Shown here one piece after another: positions 17,867-32,194 of a DNA stretch of 64,000 nucleotides; the stretch's first letter is position 1, and each line of letters starts with the position of its first letter. Both the position numbers and the translations under genes were made by a program. The stretch is from Nocardioides caeni (GTDB lineage: Bacteria; Actinomycetota; Actinomycetes; Propionibacteriales; Nocardioidaceae). The DNA lies in the NCBI RefSeq assembly GCF_004912195.1, contig NZ_STGW01000004.1:692-64691 (forward strand), given 5' to 3'. The notes beneath the pieces were generated by a model. The model had not been told where the DNA came from, ran no database searches, and worked only from the letters and a program-made list of their open reading frames with translations.

Positions 17867-17887
17867 AAACCCGAACTACCCGGGTTT
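17867..17887. promoter_or_regulatory. Palindromic operator candidate between two divergent hydrolase genes
   Basis: AAACCCG-N7-CGGGTTT, a perfect 7-bp inverted repeat in the 56-bp divergent region. It overlaps the expected -35 region of the + gene, for which CACACT (17891-17896) lies six bases before the ATG at 17903. No regulator gene is adjacent. Confidence 0.45.
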
Positions 17888-17902
17888 GGGCACACTGTGG
17901 GT

Positions 17903-18841
17903 ATGTCTCGCCGGCCTGTCCGTCCGTCCCCCTCCGAAATGACCACCTCGGATGAGTTGTTCGCGCCAGTGACGGAGGGGGTCGAGCTCTGCTATCAGAC
18001 CTTCGGCGATCCCGACGCCGAGCCGCTGCTGCTGGTGATGGGGCTCGGCGGTCCGATGACCTGGTGGCCGGAGGATCTCTGCCGACAGCTGGCGGCCGCG
18101 GGCTTCCACGTCGTGCGGTTCGACAACCGGGACACCGGTCGCTCGACCCGGATCCCGGGTCGGGTGCGCTTCGACCACCTGCTGCGCGGGTTCGCCGGAC
18201 GCCGGGTGAGGGCGCCGTACTCCCTGGAGGACCTCGCCCGCGACGTGTTCGGCCTGATGGACCACCTCGGACTCGCGTCTGCCCACGTGGCCGGGATCTC
18301 CATGGGCGGCATGATCGCCCAGACGATGGCCCTCACCGCGCCGCAACGAGTGCGGAGCCTGGCCAGCATCATGTCGAGCACGGGTGCCCGGGCCGTGGGC
18401 TGGCAGAACCCGGCGTTGATCCCGACGCTGCTCGCGCCGCGCGGCCCCGGTGTCGAGGCCTACATCCGCCGCAGCCTGATGGTGTGGGGCATCATCGGCT
18501 CGCCAGGTTTCCCGCAGGCGGAGGACGAGCTGCGCAGTCGCGCTGCCGAGACGTGGGAGCGAGGCATCGACGAGCAGGGCGTCGTTCGCCAGATGCTGGC
18601 GGTGGTGACACAGCGCGACCGCACTCGCGCGCTGCGCGACCTCGATGTCCCGACCGTCGTCCTGCACGGCCTCGCCGACAAGATGGTCCACGTCTCAGGT
18701 GGTCGGGCGACGGCGGCAGCGGTCCGCGGCGCGCGGTCCGTCTTCGTGCCCGGCTGGGGCCACGACCTGCCCAGTGCCCTGTTCCCGACGTTCGTCAGCG
18801 AGATCCGGCGCAACGCCGACCGGGCGGTAGGCGTCGGCTGA
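17903..18841 (+). CDS. Alpha/beta fold hydrolase
   Basis: 312-residue hydrolase of the esterase/haloperoxidase-like group. The HG-type oxyanion motif LLVMGLGGPMTWW, nucleophile GISMGG (in AHVAGISMGGMIAQTMAL), an Asp in VVLHGLADKMVH and catalytic His in GWGHDLPSALFP form a full triad. The CMP-like or aclacinomycin methylesterase-type fits best (RdmC-like), but the substrate is not known. ATG at 17903 is chosen from the -10-like CACACT six bases upstream; an alternative ATG at 17939 would drop 12 basic residues. Confidence 0.82.
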   Translation: MSRRPVRPSPSEMTTSDELFAPVTEGVELCYQTFGDPDAEPLLLVMGLGGPMTWWPEDLCRQLAAAGFHVVRFDNRDTGRSTRIPGRVRFDHLLRGFAGRRVRAPYSLEDLARDVFGLMDHLGLASAHVAGISMGGMIAQTMALTAPQRVRSLASIMSSTGARAVGWQNPALIPTLLAPRGPGVEAYIRRSLMVWGIIGSPGFPQAEDELRSRAAETWERGIDEQGVVRQMLAVVTQRDRTRALRDLDVPTVVLHGLADKMVHVSGGRATAAAVRGARSVFVPGWGHDLPSALFPTFVSEIRRNADRAVGVG

Positions 18842-18867
18842 TCCCGGCGCCGACCCTCAGCCCGCGC

Positions 18868-20070
18868 TCAGCCGGCGCCGACCTCCGCACCCGGGATCCG
18901 GCCCGCGCGCTCGCGGTCGACGGTGAGGTTCTCCCCGCTGGCCGGGTCGAAGAGGTGGATGCGCCCCCCATCCACCCAGATCTCGGCGTCCTCGCCCTCG
19001 GCGATCCTGCTTGATCCGTCGAGCGAGACCACGAGCTGGGTGCGCAGCGAGTCGCCGTCGAGGTCCTTCTCGAGCTGCTGGAGTTGCTCGCGGACCTCGT
19101 CGGGCGCCTCGAAGGGGATGTAGGCGTAGGTCTCGTTGCCCAACCACTCGACCGTCTCGACCTTCGCCGAGAAGGTCGAGCCGGAGCGCTCCTCCTCCGC
19201 GGCCAGCGAGGCGTCCTCGAAGTGCTCGGGCCGGATGCCTGCGATGAGAAGGCCCCGGCCCGCCGCGCGCTCTGCGCGGTCCGCCGGGATCTCGACCGAG
19301 CCGAAGGGCAGCTTCACGGACGTGCCCTCCACCGTCGCGGGGAGGAAATTCATCGGCGGGGAGCCGATGAAGCCGGCGACGAAGAGGTTGCCCGGGTTCT
19401 CGTAGAGCTCACGCGGCGTCGCCAGCTGCTGCAGAACGCCCCGCTTGAGGACGGCGACCCGGTCGCCGAGCGTCATCGCCTCGGTCTGGTCGTGGGTGAC
19501 GTAGACGGTGGTGATGCCCAACCGCTTCTGCAGCCGCGCGATCTCGGTGCGCATCTGGCCGCGCAGCTTGGCGTCGAGGTTGGACAGCGGCTCGTCGAAG
19601 AGGAACGCGTCGGCCTGCCGCACGATCGCGCGGCCCATCGCGACGCGCTGGCGCTGACCGCCGGACAGGTTGCCGGGCTTGCGCTCGAGGTGCTCGTCGA
19701 GCTCGAGCGTGGACGATGCATCGCGGACCAGCTTGTCGACCTCGCCGTCGGGCATCTTCGCCAGCCGCAGGGGGAAGGCGATGTTCTCGTAGACCGTCAG
19801 GTGCGGATAGAGCGCGTAGTTCTGGAACACCATGGCGAGGTTGCGCTCGCGTGGCGCGAGATCGTTGACGCGACGCTCCCCGATGACCATGTCGCCGGAG
19901 GTGATGTCCTCGAGTCCCACGATCATCCGCAGCAGCGTGGACTTCCCGCAGCCGGAGGGTCCGACGAGGATCATGAACTCCCCGTCGGCCACGTCGATCG
20001 ACACGTCGTTGACGGCCGGGAAGCCGTCGCCGTACTGCTTGACGATGTTCTTCATCGTGATGGCGGACAT
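18868..20070 (-). CDS. ugpC: Sugar ABC transporter ATP-binding protein (UgpC/MsiK type)
   Basis: 400-residue CUT1-family ATPase. Walker A GPSGCGKST (about 37-45), Q-loop MVFQNYALYPHLTV, signature LSGGQRQRVAMGRAI, Walker B AFLFDEPLSNLDA, switch His in VTHDQTEAMTLGD. The C-terminal 160 residues form the OB/TOBE regulatory domain (FIGSPPMNFLP, GIRPEHFED). As the last gene of the SBP-permease-permease operon it probably energises that importer; such ATPases are also shared between several sugar systems (MsiK). Start ATG at 20070. The symbol is a family name, not proof of glycerol-3-phosphate transport. Confidence 0.9.
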   Translation of the reverse strand: MSAITMKNIVKQYGDGFPAVNDVSIDVADGEFMILVGPSGCGKSTLLRMIVGLEDITSGDMVIGERRVNDLAPRERNLAMVFQNYALYPHLTVYENIAFPLRLAKMPDGEVDKLVRDASSTLELDEHLERKPGNLSGGQRQRVAMGRAIVRQADAFLFDEPLSNLDAKLRGQMRTEIARLQKRLGITTVYVTHDQTEAMTLGDRVAVLKRGVLQQLATPRELYENPGNLFVAGFIGSPPMNFLPATVEGTSVKLPFGSVEIPADRAERAAGRGLLIAGIRPEHFEDASLAAEEERSGSTFSAKVETVEWLGNETYAYIPFEAPDEVREQLQQLEKDLDGDSLRTQLVVSLDGSSRIAEGEDAEIWVDGGRIHLFDPASGENLTVDRERAGRIPGAEVGAG

Positions 20071-20078
20071 GGGGCACC

Positions 20079-20924
20079 TCAACCTTTCACGGCGCCGGAG
20101 GTGAGCCCGGCGACGATCTTTCGCTGGAAGATCAGGACGATGACGATGATGGGGATGGTGGCGATCACGGCGCCCGCGGCCAGCAGCGAGGCCGGCCGGT
20201 TGAACGGGTCCGCGCCGACGAAGAACGACAGCGACGCAGGGATGGGCCGGGCGTTCTCGGTCGAGGTGAGCGAGATGCCGAAGACGAAGTCGTTCCAGGC
20301 GAAGAAGAACGTCAGGATCGCCGCGGTGAAGACGCCGGGAGCGGCGAGCGGCACGATCACCTTGCGGAAGGCCTGCCACGAGGTCGCGCCATCGACCTGC
20401 GCAGCCTGCTCCATCTCCCACGGGATCTCCCGGAAGAACGCCGACAGCGTCCAGATCGCCAGCGGCAGCGTGAACGACATGTAGGGGATGATCAGGCCGG
20501 GCCAGGTGTCATAGAGCCCGATCGCCCGCCACATGTCGAAGAGCGGGCCGACGAGCGAGACGACGGGGAACATCGCGATCGCCAGCGAGAGCGAGAGCAC
20601 CAGCTTCTTGCCGCGGAACTCCAGCCGAGCGATGGCATAGGCCGCCAGCGTCGCCACGACGATCGAGAGCAGCGTCGCGATCAGGCTGATGCCGATCGAG
20701 TTGAAGATCGCCCGCCGGAACTGCTCGTTGTCCCAGACGGCCTGGTAGTTGGCCCACCCGGCCGAGGTGCCCTCCGAGGGGAGGAAGCCGGGGTTGCCGT
20801 TGGTGATCGATGCCTCGGACTTGAACGACAGCGAGATGATCCAGGCCACCGGGAGCAGGCACCAGACCATGATCAGCAGGCAGCCGACGACCATGCCGAC
20901 GCGGTTGAGGGTGCGGTTGTTCAT
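20079..20924 (-). CDS. Sugar ABC transporter permease, MalG type
   Basis: 281-residue inner-membrane permease, six predicted transmembrane segments, with the EAA loop EQAAQVDGATSWQAFRKVIV (about residues 186-205) that contacts the ATPase. The C-terminal LIFQRKIVAGLTSGAVKG is the MalG/CUT1 ending. It lies eight bases from the ATPase gene and one base from the partner permease, forming an operon with the binding protein. Confidence 0.92.
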   Translation of the reverse strand: MNNRTLNRVGMVVGCLLIMVWCLLPVAWIISLSFKSEASITNGNPGFLPSEGTSAGWANYQAVWDNEQFRRAIFNSIGISLIATLLSIVVATLAAYAIARLEFRGKKLVLSLSLAIAMFPVVSLVGPLFDMWRAIGLYDTWPGLIIPYMSFTLPLAIWTLSAFFREIPWEMEQAAQVDGATSWQAFRKVIVPLAAPGVFTAAILTFFFAWNDFVFGISLTSTENARPIPASLSFFVGADPFNRPASLLAAGAVIATIPIIVIVLIFQRKIVAGLTSGAVKG

Positions 20925-20925
20925 C

Positions 20926-21864
20926 TCACGCCTCCTGCCGTGCCTGCGCCAGGTCGACGCGGAAGATCTTCACGATGAGCCAGGCCACCAGGAGCACCGA
21001 CAGGAACAGCAGGACCGAGAGCGCGGATCCCATCCCGAGCTGGAACTGCTCGATGGTCTGGCGGTAGGTCAGGAAGCTGATCGACTCGGTGTTCACGGCG
21101 CCGGCGGTCATCACGAAGATGTTGTCGAAGATCCGGTAGGCGTCCAGCGCGCGGAAGAGGACGGCGACCATGATCGCGGCCCGCATGTTCGGCAGGATCA
21201 CCCGTGTCAGCCGCTGCATCCAGGTCGCACCGTCGACCTTGGCGGCCTCGATCATGTCCTCGCTGACCTGCGCGAGACCGGCGAGCAGCAGCAACGACAT
21301 GAACGGCGTGGTCTTCCAGATCTCGGAGACCATGATCGCGATCACCGCCGGCGTCTGCTCGCCGAACCAGTTGAAGTCGTCACCGATGAACGGCAGCCAG
21401 CTGTTGACGAAGCCGTTCTGGAAGGAGAACGCGAACTGCCAGGCGAAGCCCGAAACGACCGTGATGATGCCGTAGGGGATGAGGATCGAGGTCCGGATCA
21501 CCCCGCGGGCGAAGATCACCCGGTGCATCACCATCGCGAAGATGAATCCGATGACGAGCTCGATCGCGACGGTCACGACCATGTAGAGCACCGTGATGCC
21601 GGTGGTCTTCCAGAAGAGCGGATCGGTGAGCGCGGTCAGGTAGTTGCCGACCCCGATGAACTCACGGTCGTCGGGCGCGGTCAGCGCGTAGTCGAAGGTG
21701 GAGAGGTAGATGGCCCGGAGCATCGGGAAGGCCGTCACGATCAGCATCAGCACGATCGCGGGGGCGACCAGCTTCTGGCCGAGTCGGGTCTCGGCGCGGG
21801 CGCGGTCGCTCGCGACCGCCTTCTCCTTGCGCTTGCCCGGTGCGGGCGCGGTCACGGTGCTCAC
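20926..21864 (-). CDS. Sugar ABC transporter permease, MalF type
   Basis: 312-residue permease with a basic cytoplasmic N-terminus (about 30 residues), six transmembrane segments and the EAA loop EAAKVDGATWMQRLTRVILP. It is the heterodimer partner of the MalG-type protein. Sequence style and gene order resemble the mycobacterial trehalose importer SugA. Its start overlaps the stop of the binding-protein gene. Confidence 0.92.
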   Translation of the reverse strand: MSTVTAPAPGKRKEKAVASDRARAETRLGQKLVAPAIVLMLIVTAFPMLRAIYLSTFDYALTAPDDREFIGVGNYLTALTDPLFWKTTGITVLYMVVTVAIELVIGFIFAMVMHRVIFARGVIRTSILIPYGIITVVSGFAWQFAFSFQNGFVNSWLPFIGDDFNWFGEQTPAVIAIMVSEIWKTTPFMSLLLLAGLAQVSEDMIEAAKVDGATWMQRLTRVILPNMRAAIMVAVLFRALDAYRIFDNIFVMTAGAVNTESISFLTYRQTIEQFQLGMGSALSVLLFLSVLLVAWLIVKIFRVDLAQARQEA

Positions 21865-23222
21865 AACAGTGCTTTTCCTGCCAGGACGTCGGCGAGATAG
21901 TTCGCCGACTCCTCCGGAGTCGAGTCCGGGTCGACCGAGTTGGGCGAGTGCCAGCGCGACTGGATGGCGCCCGAGATCATCGCGTAGAAGGCACTCTCGG
22001 GCCGCGGCCCGCCCTCGTCGACGCTGGTGCGGAACAGTTGGATGAGGTCCTTCGGGTAGTCACCGCTGGCCGCCACCTTGTCGTAGGCCGCGTTGGTCGA
22101 CGGCATCAGCCCCGCCTCGAGAGCCAGGTCGACCTGAGCCTGCTCCGAGGTGATGCACTCCGCTGCCGCCATCGCCCACTCCGGGTGCTCGGAGTAGGCC
22201 CCGACGCCGATGTCGATGCCGCCGACCGGCGGCTTCGAGGTCTCGCCCTGGACCGTCTGCGGGTAGCGCACCCAGCCGAGGTCCTCGAACTGCTCCTTCG
22301 TGATCCCGTCGGGCTGGTCGATCAGTCCCTCGTAGTTCTTGTAGACGAACGTCCAGTTCGTCATGAACTCACCCGCCCCCTCGGCCGGGAACATCTGACC
22401 GAGGCTCGTCCCCTCGTTGGAGACGGACAGGTCCGGCTGCGCCGCGGCGGACTCGGCGAGCTTCTGGATGATCGCCGCTGCCTTGCGGCCGGCGTCGGAG
22501 TCGAGCTCGACCTTCGCGTCCCGGCCCGCTTCGGTGTCGGACAGGATCTCGCCGCCGGCGCCCTGGACCAGCGCGTTGATCCACACCACGTAGGCCTCGT
22601 ACTTGTTGGCCTGGACACCGACCGTGCCGTCGTTGTCGGCGGCCGCGTCGATGATCTGGTCCCACGTGACGGGCTGCTTCATGTCGAGGCCCGCCGCCAT
22701 CGCCAGCGACTTGCGGTACCAGAGCACCTGGGTGTTGGCCCACAGCGGGATCGCATAGACCTTGTCCTCCCAGGTGACGGTCTCCGCCGCACCTGAGAGG
22801 TAGTTGCCCTGGCCCTCGACGCTGGCCGTCACCTCGTCGGCGATGTCGCCCTCGACCTCCTGCAGCCACCCGGCATTGGCGAACTCGGCGACGAAGACGG
22901 GGTCGAGATTCATGATGTCGGTCGAGGAGTCCTCGGCCGCGAGTCGTCGGGCGAGCTGGGTCCGCTGGTCGGTCGCCCCCGATGGCAGCAGCTGGACCTC
23001 GATGTCGTAGTCGCCGGTGCTGCACTCCTCGGCGTACTTCATGAAGACGTCGACGCCGTCCGGGTTGACGTACCAGTTGAGCACCGGCTTGTCCGAGCCT
23101 CCGCAGGCTGCGAGTCCGGTGGCGCCGACGACGCCGGCGCTGATCGCGGCGACGGTGCGGAGACGGCGGCGACCGGGCGGCCGCGACGGCCGCTCCTCGC
23201 CCGAACGACGCAGGGGTTTCAT
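21861..23222 (-). CDS. Extracellular sugar-binding lipoprotein, CUT1 family (LpqY-like)
   Basis: 453-residue substrate-binding protein. An Arg-rich start and a hydrophobic helix are followed by the lipobox LAAC (in TGLAACGGSDKP), so it is a lipoprotein facing outward. VLNWYVNPDGVDVF, PLWANTQVLWYRKSLA and WVRYPQTVQGETSKPPVGG fit family 1 sugar-binding proteins and are reminiscent of LpqY (trehalose), though maltose or other disaccharides are possible. ATG at 23222 has GGAAGG at a suitable distance. It heads the four-gene importer operon. Confidence 0.85.
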   Translation of the reverse strand: MKPLRRSGEERPSRPPGRRRLRTVAAISAGVVGATGLAACGGSDKPVLNWYVNPDGVDVFMKYAEECSTGDYDIEVQLLPSGATDQRTQLARRLAAEDSSTDIMNLDPVFVAEFANAGWLQEVEGDIADEVTASVEGQGNYLSGAAETVTWEDKVYAIPLWANTQVLWYRKSLAMAAGLDMKQPVTWDQIIDAAADNDGTVGVQANKYEAYVVWINALVQGAGGEILSDTEAGRDAKVELDSDAGRKAAAIIQKLAESAAAQPDLSVSNEGTSLGQMFPAEGAGEFMTNWTFVYKNYEGLIDQPDGITKEQFEDLGWVRYPQTVQGETSKPPVGGIDIGVGAYSEHPEWAMAAAECITSEQAQVDLALEAGLMPSTNAAYDKVAASGDYPKDLIQLFRTSVDEGGPRPESAFYAMISGAIQSRWHSPNSVDPDSTPEESANYLADVLAGKALL

Positions 23223-23259
23223 CGACCAGACCACCTTCCGAGTTGTGGTGCCCGTCACA

Positions 23260-23288
23260 GTCCTACCCCTCCGGTCGCTGGTTGTCCA
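23260..23288 (-). promoter_or_regulatory. Sigma70-type promoter of the sugar importer operon
   Basis: On the minus strand TGGACA is followed by 17 bases and TAGGAC. The predicted leader is about 30 nt and includes a Shine-Dalgarno before ATG 23222. Confidence 0.45.
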
Positions 23289-23385
23289 CGCCCGGCAGGC
23301 ACTTGGGGGTGGAGGCGCATTACCCCAGCGCCACGTCCTCAGACGTACTTCTTGTGACGACGGACACGCCCTGCGCGCCGGGGCG

Positions 23386-23391
23386 TAGGTT
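23386..23391 (+). promoter_or_regulatory. -10 box of leaderless promoter for the DUF4032 gene
   Basis: TAGGTT, six bases before ATG at 23398; no ribosome binding site. Confidence 0.6.
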
Positions 23392-23397
23392 GCCTCC

Positions 23398-24600
23398 ATG
23401 GCGCTGCACGTGGTCGCCGCTCGGACCGATCCCGCCCTGATCCGCCTGCCCTGGTCGCGCCCGCTGGCCGACTGGGAGGACTGGCACGTCGTTCCGCTGC
23501 CACTCGGCCTGTCACGCCACGTGGTCCGCGTGGTGCAGGTCAGCGGGCAGTTCCTCGCCGTCAAGGAGACCGAGGAGGCGATGGCCCTGCGGGAGTACGA
23601 CCTGCTGCGCGACCTGCAGCGGATCGGCCAGCCCACCGTCGTACCGCGGGGCGTCGTGACGGGCCGCGTCGACGCCGACGGTGCCCCACTCCCGGCGGCG
23701 CTGCTGACCGAGCACCTGCACTACTCGCTCCCCTATCGCACGGTCTTCCAGCACGGGTTGCGCACCGAGCAGGTGCCGGCGCTCATCGACGCACTGGTCG
23801 TGCTGCTGGTGCGCCTCCATCTCGCCGGCTTCTTCTGGGGCGACGTCTCCCTCTCCAATGCGCTCTTCCGGCGCAGTGCCGGCGGCTTCGCCGCATTCCT
23901 CGTCGACGCCGAGACCGGCGAGCTGCGCGCGTCGGTCTCCGACGCGATGCGGGAGCAGGACGTGCTCGTCGGCACCGAGAACATCTTCGCCGAGCTGATG
24001 GACCTCGCCGCGTCCGGCGACACCGATGCCCAGGTCGACGGCCACGCGATCGTCACCCAGCTCTCCGAGCGCTATCACCAGCTGTGGGCGGAGCTGACGG
24101 CCGCGGAGGAGTTCGGCGCGGACGAGTGGTCACGCATCGAGCAGCGGATCGCCCGTCTCAACGAGCTGGGCTTCGACGTCGACGAGCTCGACGTGCGGGC
24201 CGACTCCGATCGCGTGCGGATCCAGCCGAAGGTGGTCGAAGCGGGTCATCACCGACGCGAGCTCCGCGAGCTCACCGGTCTGCTCGTCGAGGACGCCCAG
24301 GCCCGCAAGCTGCTCAACGACCTGGCGGCGTTCACCGCGCACGGCGGCTACGACCGCGACGACCGCAAAGACGTGGCGCAGCGGTGGTTGACCAACGTCT
24401 ACACCCCGATCATCGGGCTGCTGACCGGTGACCTGCGCGCCCGGATCGCGCCCGCGGAGTTCTTCCACGAGGTCATGGAGCACCGGTGGCGGCGCTCCGA
24501 GGAGCTCGGCCACGAGGCCGACATCTTCGAGTCCGCCCGCGACTACGTCGCGACGGTCCTCCCCCACCGTCCGCCCGACATGCCGCCGTCGATGACCTGA
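23398..24600 (+). CDS. DUF4032 protein with N-terminal kinase-like domain
   Basis: 400-residue actinobacterial protein of unknown function. Residues about 35-205 look like a lipopolysaccharide/aminoglycoside-kinase-type fold: FLAVKETEEA (candidate ATP-binding Lys), HLAGFFWGDVSLSNALF (resembling the HxD...N catalytic loop) and FLVDAETGEL (in the place of the DFG/DFE magnesium loop). The C-terminal part carries the DUF4032 region with RWLTNVYTPIIGLL. Kinase activity is inference; the exact family is recognised only as DUF4032. Single gene, leaderless promoter, convergent with the asparaginase gene. Confidence 0.75.
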   Translation: MALHVVAARTDPALIRLPWSRPLADWEDWHVVPLPLGLSRHVVRVVQVSGQFLAVKETEEAMALREYDLLRDLQRIGQPTVVPRGVVTGRVDADGAPLPAALLTEHLHYSLPYRTVFQHGLRTEQVPALIDALVVLLVRLHLAGFFWGDVSLSNALFRRSAGGFAAFLVDAETGELRASVSDAMREQDVLVGTENIFAELMDLAASGDTDAQVDGHAIVTQLSERYHQLWAELTAAEEFGADEWSRIEQRIARLNELGFDVDELDVRADSDRVRIQPKVVEAGHHRRELRELTGLLVEDAQARKLLNDLAAFTAHGGYDRDDRKDVAQRWLTNVYTPIIGLLTGDLRARIAPAEFFHEVMEHRWRRSEELGHEADIFESARDYVATVLPHRPPDMPPSMT

Positions 24601-24619
24601 CCAGCTCCACCGCGGATCT

Positions 24620-25636
24620 CTACGGCCGCCCTCGTACGGCGAACACGTCGGCCACCTGCGCCCGGGTCGCGCCGGTGGCGGTCAGCGCCCACAGCAGCAG
24701 CCGCGCCTTCACCGGTGCCTGCCAGCCGGCGCCGATGGCACCGCGAGCGATCAGGTCGACCTCGGAGCCCGGATAGCCGTACATCGCCCGACCGGTCGGG
24801 CCCGAACCCGTCCGCGAGGCGAAGACCACCGGCACCGCGGCGGCGAGGTCGCCGATCGCCTCGGCCATGGCCGGGGACACGTGGCCCGCGCCGAACCCGG
24901 CGACCACCACGCCGTCGACACCGGCCTGCTGCAGCGCCCGCAGCGCATGGCCGTCGTCGCCGAGGTAGGTCGTCACCAGCGGCACCCGCGGGTCGCCCAC
25001 GCCGACGACGACGCCGTCGGGCAGCACCAGCGGTGGCACCCGCTGCGGCGCGACGCCATAGAGCACCTCGCCCTCCACGCACCGCCCGATCGGGCCGAAC
25101 ACCGGCGACCGGAAGGCGCCGGTGGAGACCGAGTCGGTCTTCGCGACCCACCGGGCCTCATGAATCTCGTCGTCGAAGGCGACCAGCACGCCGCGGTCGC
25201 GCGACCGGGGCTCGGCGGCGCAGCGCACGGCCGTGAGCAGGTTGGCCGGACCGTCGGCCCCGGGCGCGTCCGGCGAGCGCATCGCACCCGTCACGACGAG
25301 CGGCTCGGGGCGGTCCCAGAACAGGTCGAGGAGACACGCGGACTCCTCGAGGGTGTCGGTGCCCTGCGTGATCACCACGCCGGCGGCGCCATCCGCCACC
25401 GCCGCGTCGGCCCAGGCCAGCGCCCGCAGCACGGTCGGCTCGTCGAGCGCGGGACTCGGCAGCATCGCCAGCGTCTCGGCCCGCACGTCGGCCACCGCCG
25501 CCAGGCCGGGCACCGCGGCCGCGAGTCCCTCGGCGGTGACGGTCGGCACCACCTCTCCGCCTGCCGTGCTGGCCGTGCTCGACGTCGAGGCGATCGTGCC
25601 GCCGAGTGCGCCGATCGCGACGGTGGGGATGTCCAT
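24620..25636 (-). CDS. ansA: Type I/II L-asparaginase
   Basis: Hydrolyses L-asparagine to aspartate and ammonia. The 338-residue protein contains both catalytic Thr motifs: GALGGTIAS (8-16) and TQGTDTLEES (about 90), and the late TGSGPTGRAMYGYPGSE. No signal peptide is seen, favouring the cytosolic form, although the motif set does not separate it firmly from the periplasmic high-affinity type. ATG at 25636 has GGAG close upstream or GATGAT six bases away. It is divergent from the YdeI gene with 43 bp between. Confidence 0.9.
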   Translation of the reverse strand: MDIPTVAIGALGGTIASTSSTASTAGGEVVPTVTAEGLAAAVPGLAAVADVRAETLAMLPSPALDEPTVLRALAWADAAVADGAAGVVITQGTDTLEESACLLDLFWDRPEPLVVTGAMRSPDAPGADGPANLLTAVRCAAEPRSRDRGVLVAFDDEIHEARWVAKTDSVSTGAFRSPVFGPIGRCVEGEVLYGVAPQRVPPLVLPDGVVVGVGDPRVPLVTTYLGDDGHALRALQQAGVDGVVVAGFGAGHVSPAMAEAIGDLAAAVPVVFASRTGSGPTGRAMYGYPGSEVDLIARGAIGAGWQAPVKARLLLWALTATGATRAQVADVFAVRGRP

Positions 25637-25679
25637 GGCTCCATCATCGCTGTCGGTGGCCTCTGCCAAGGTGAACGGC

Positions 25680-31295
<5,616 letters not shown>

Positions 31296-31296
31296 G

Positions 31297-31902
31297 TCAG
31301 GCCACGGCCGTCACGAGCTCCTTCGCTGCTGCCAGGGGATCCGGTTGTCGCCAGATCGCGCCGATGACGGCGACGCCGTGGGCGCCGGCTGCGCGGGCCT
31401 CGACGGTGGTCGCCGCGGTGAGCCCGCCGATGGCGAGGAGCGGCAGCACGCCGGCCGCCTCAGCGAGGGCGGCGACGCCCAGGGGCTCCGGCAGGCCGGC
31501 CTTGGACGAGCTCTCGAAGAGCGGGCCGAAGCCGGCGTAGTCGGCTCCGGCCTGCGCCGCCGTGATGACCGCCGAGCGCGAGCGGCAGGTTGCTCCGACC
31601 ACCAGGCGCGGGGCGAGTCGTCGGGCATCGGCCACGGCGAGGTCGTCGGCGCCGAGGTGCACGCCATGGGCACCCGCCGCCAGCGCGACGTCGAGCCGGT
31701 CGTTGACGATCACGCGGGCGTCGTACGGACCGACGGCGGCCAGCACGGCACGGGGCAACGCGACGAGCTCGCGGGTGGGCAGGCCCTTGGCGCGGACCTG
31801 GAAGCCGTCGACGCCCGCCTCGGCCAGCGCAGGCAGGAGGGAGAGGTCGTCGGTCTCGGAGACCAGGCAGAAGAGCCTGGGAAAGCCAGGAAACACAGTC
31901 AT
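31297..31902 (-). CDS. thiE: Thiamine-phosphate synthase ThiE
   Basis: Joins HMP-PP and thiazole phosphate to give thiamine phosphate. The 201-residue barrel has QVRAK, VIVNDRLDVAL, HGVHLGADD, GATCRS and FGPLFESSSKAGLPEPLG, covering the pyrophosphate and thiazole-phosphate sites. The start is ATG 31902. An upstream in-frame ATG at 31923 must be rejected, because it lies inside the conserved 3' strand of the TPP riboswitch; the AAGGAA at the end of that element acts as the ribosome binding site. First gene of the thi operon. Confidence 0.95.
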   Translation of the reverse strand: MTVFPGFPRLFCLVSETDDLSLLPALAEAGVDGFQVRAKGLPTRELVALPRAVLAAVGPYDARVIVNDRLDVALAAGAHGVHLGADDLAVADARRLAPRLVVGATCRSRSAVITAAQAGADYAGFGPLFESSSKAGLPEPLGVAALAEAAGVLPLLAIGGLTAATTVEARAAGAHGVAVIGAIWRQPDPLAAAKELVTAVA

Positions 31903-31911
31903 CGTCCGTTC

Positions 31912-31992
31912 CTTCGCCGGCATGATCCGGATCAGGTGTGACGGTCGGAGCGGCTCCAGCTCCCTCTCAGCCCGCTGCCGCGGACTCCCGTG
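31912..31992 (-). promoter_or_regulatory. TPP riboswitch (THI element) upstream of thiE
   Basis: On the minus strand, from CACGGGAGTCC at 31992: the hallmark CTGAGAGGG, then CACACCTGATCCGGATCATG and CCGGCGAAGGAACG are the conserved TPP aptamer blocks. The last block holds the AAGGAA ribosome binding site of thiE, so ligand binding probably blocks translation initiation. Confidence 0.93.
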
Positions 31993-32006
31993 GGTGGTCG
32001 GTGTCG

Positions 32007-32012
32007 ACCGTA
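32007..32012 (-). promoter_or_regulatory. -10 box of the thi operon promoter
   Basis: TACGGT on the minus strand, with a predicted start near 32000-32001, about eight bases before the riboswitch. No good -35 was found. Confidence 0.45.
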
Positions 32013-32085
32013 GCGGATGACGGCGTCAGCACGGTGAGACGGGTCACGAATCGGGCGAGAACGTGACTCCGGGCCAATTGTGGCG

Positions 32086-32114
32086 TTGAATCCCTATTGG
32101 GGGATGTCTGAAAT
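32086..32114 (+). promoter_or_regulatory. Candidate promoter of the choice-of-anchor P gene
   Basis: TTGAAT, 17 bases, TGAAAT, about 80 bp before the GTG at 32195. Part of a 271-bp region that also holds the thi promoter and riboswitch. Confidence 0.35.
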
Positions 32115-32194
32115 ACCGTGGTCAGAGTTAAACGTGGTTGGCTGACGCGGAACACATGGTCTTTTCATCACCAGCAGGGAATGGGGTCCCGAGC

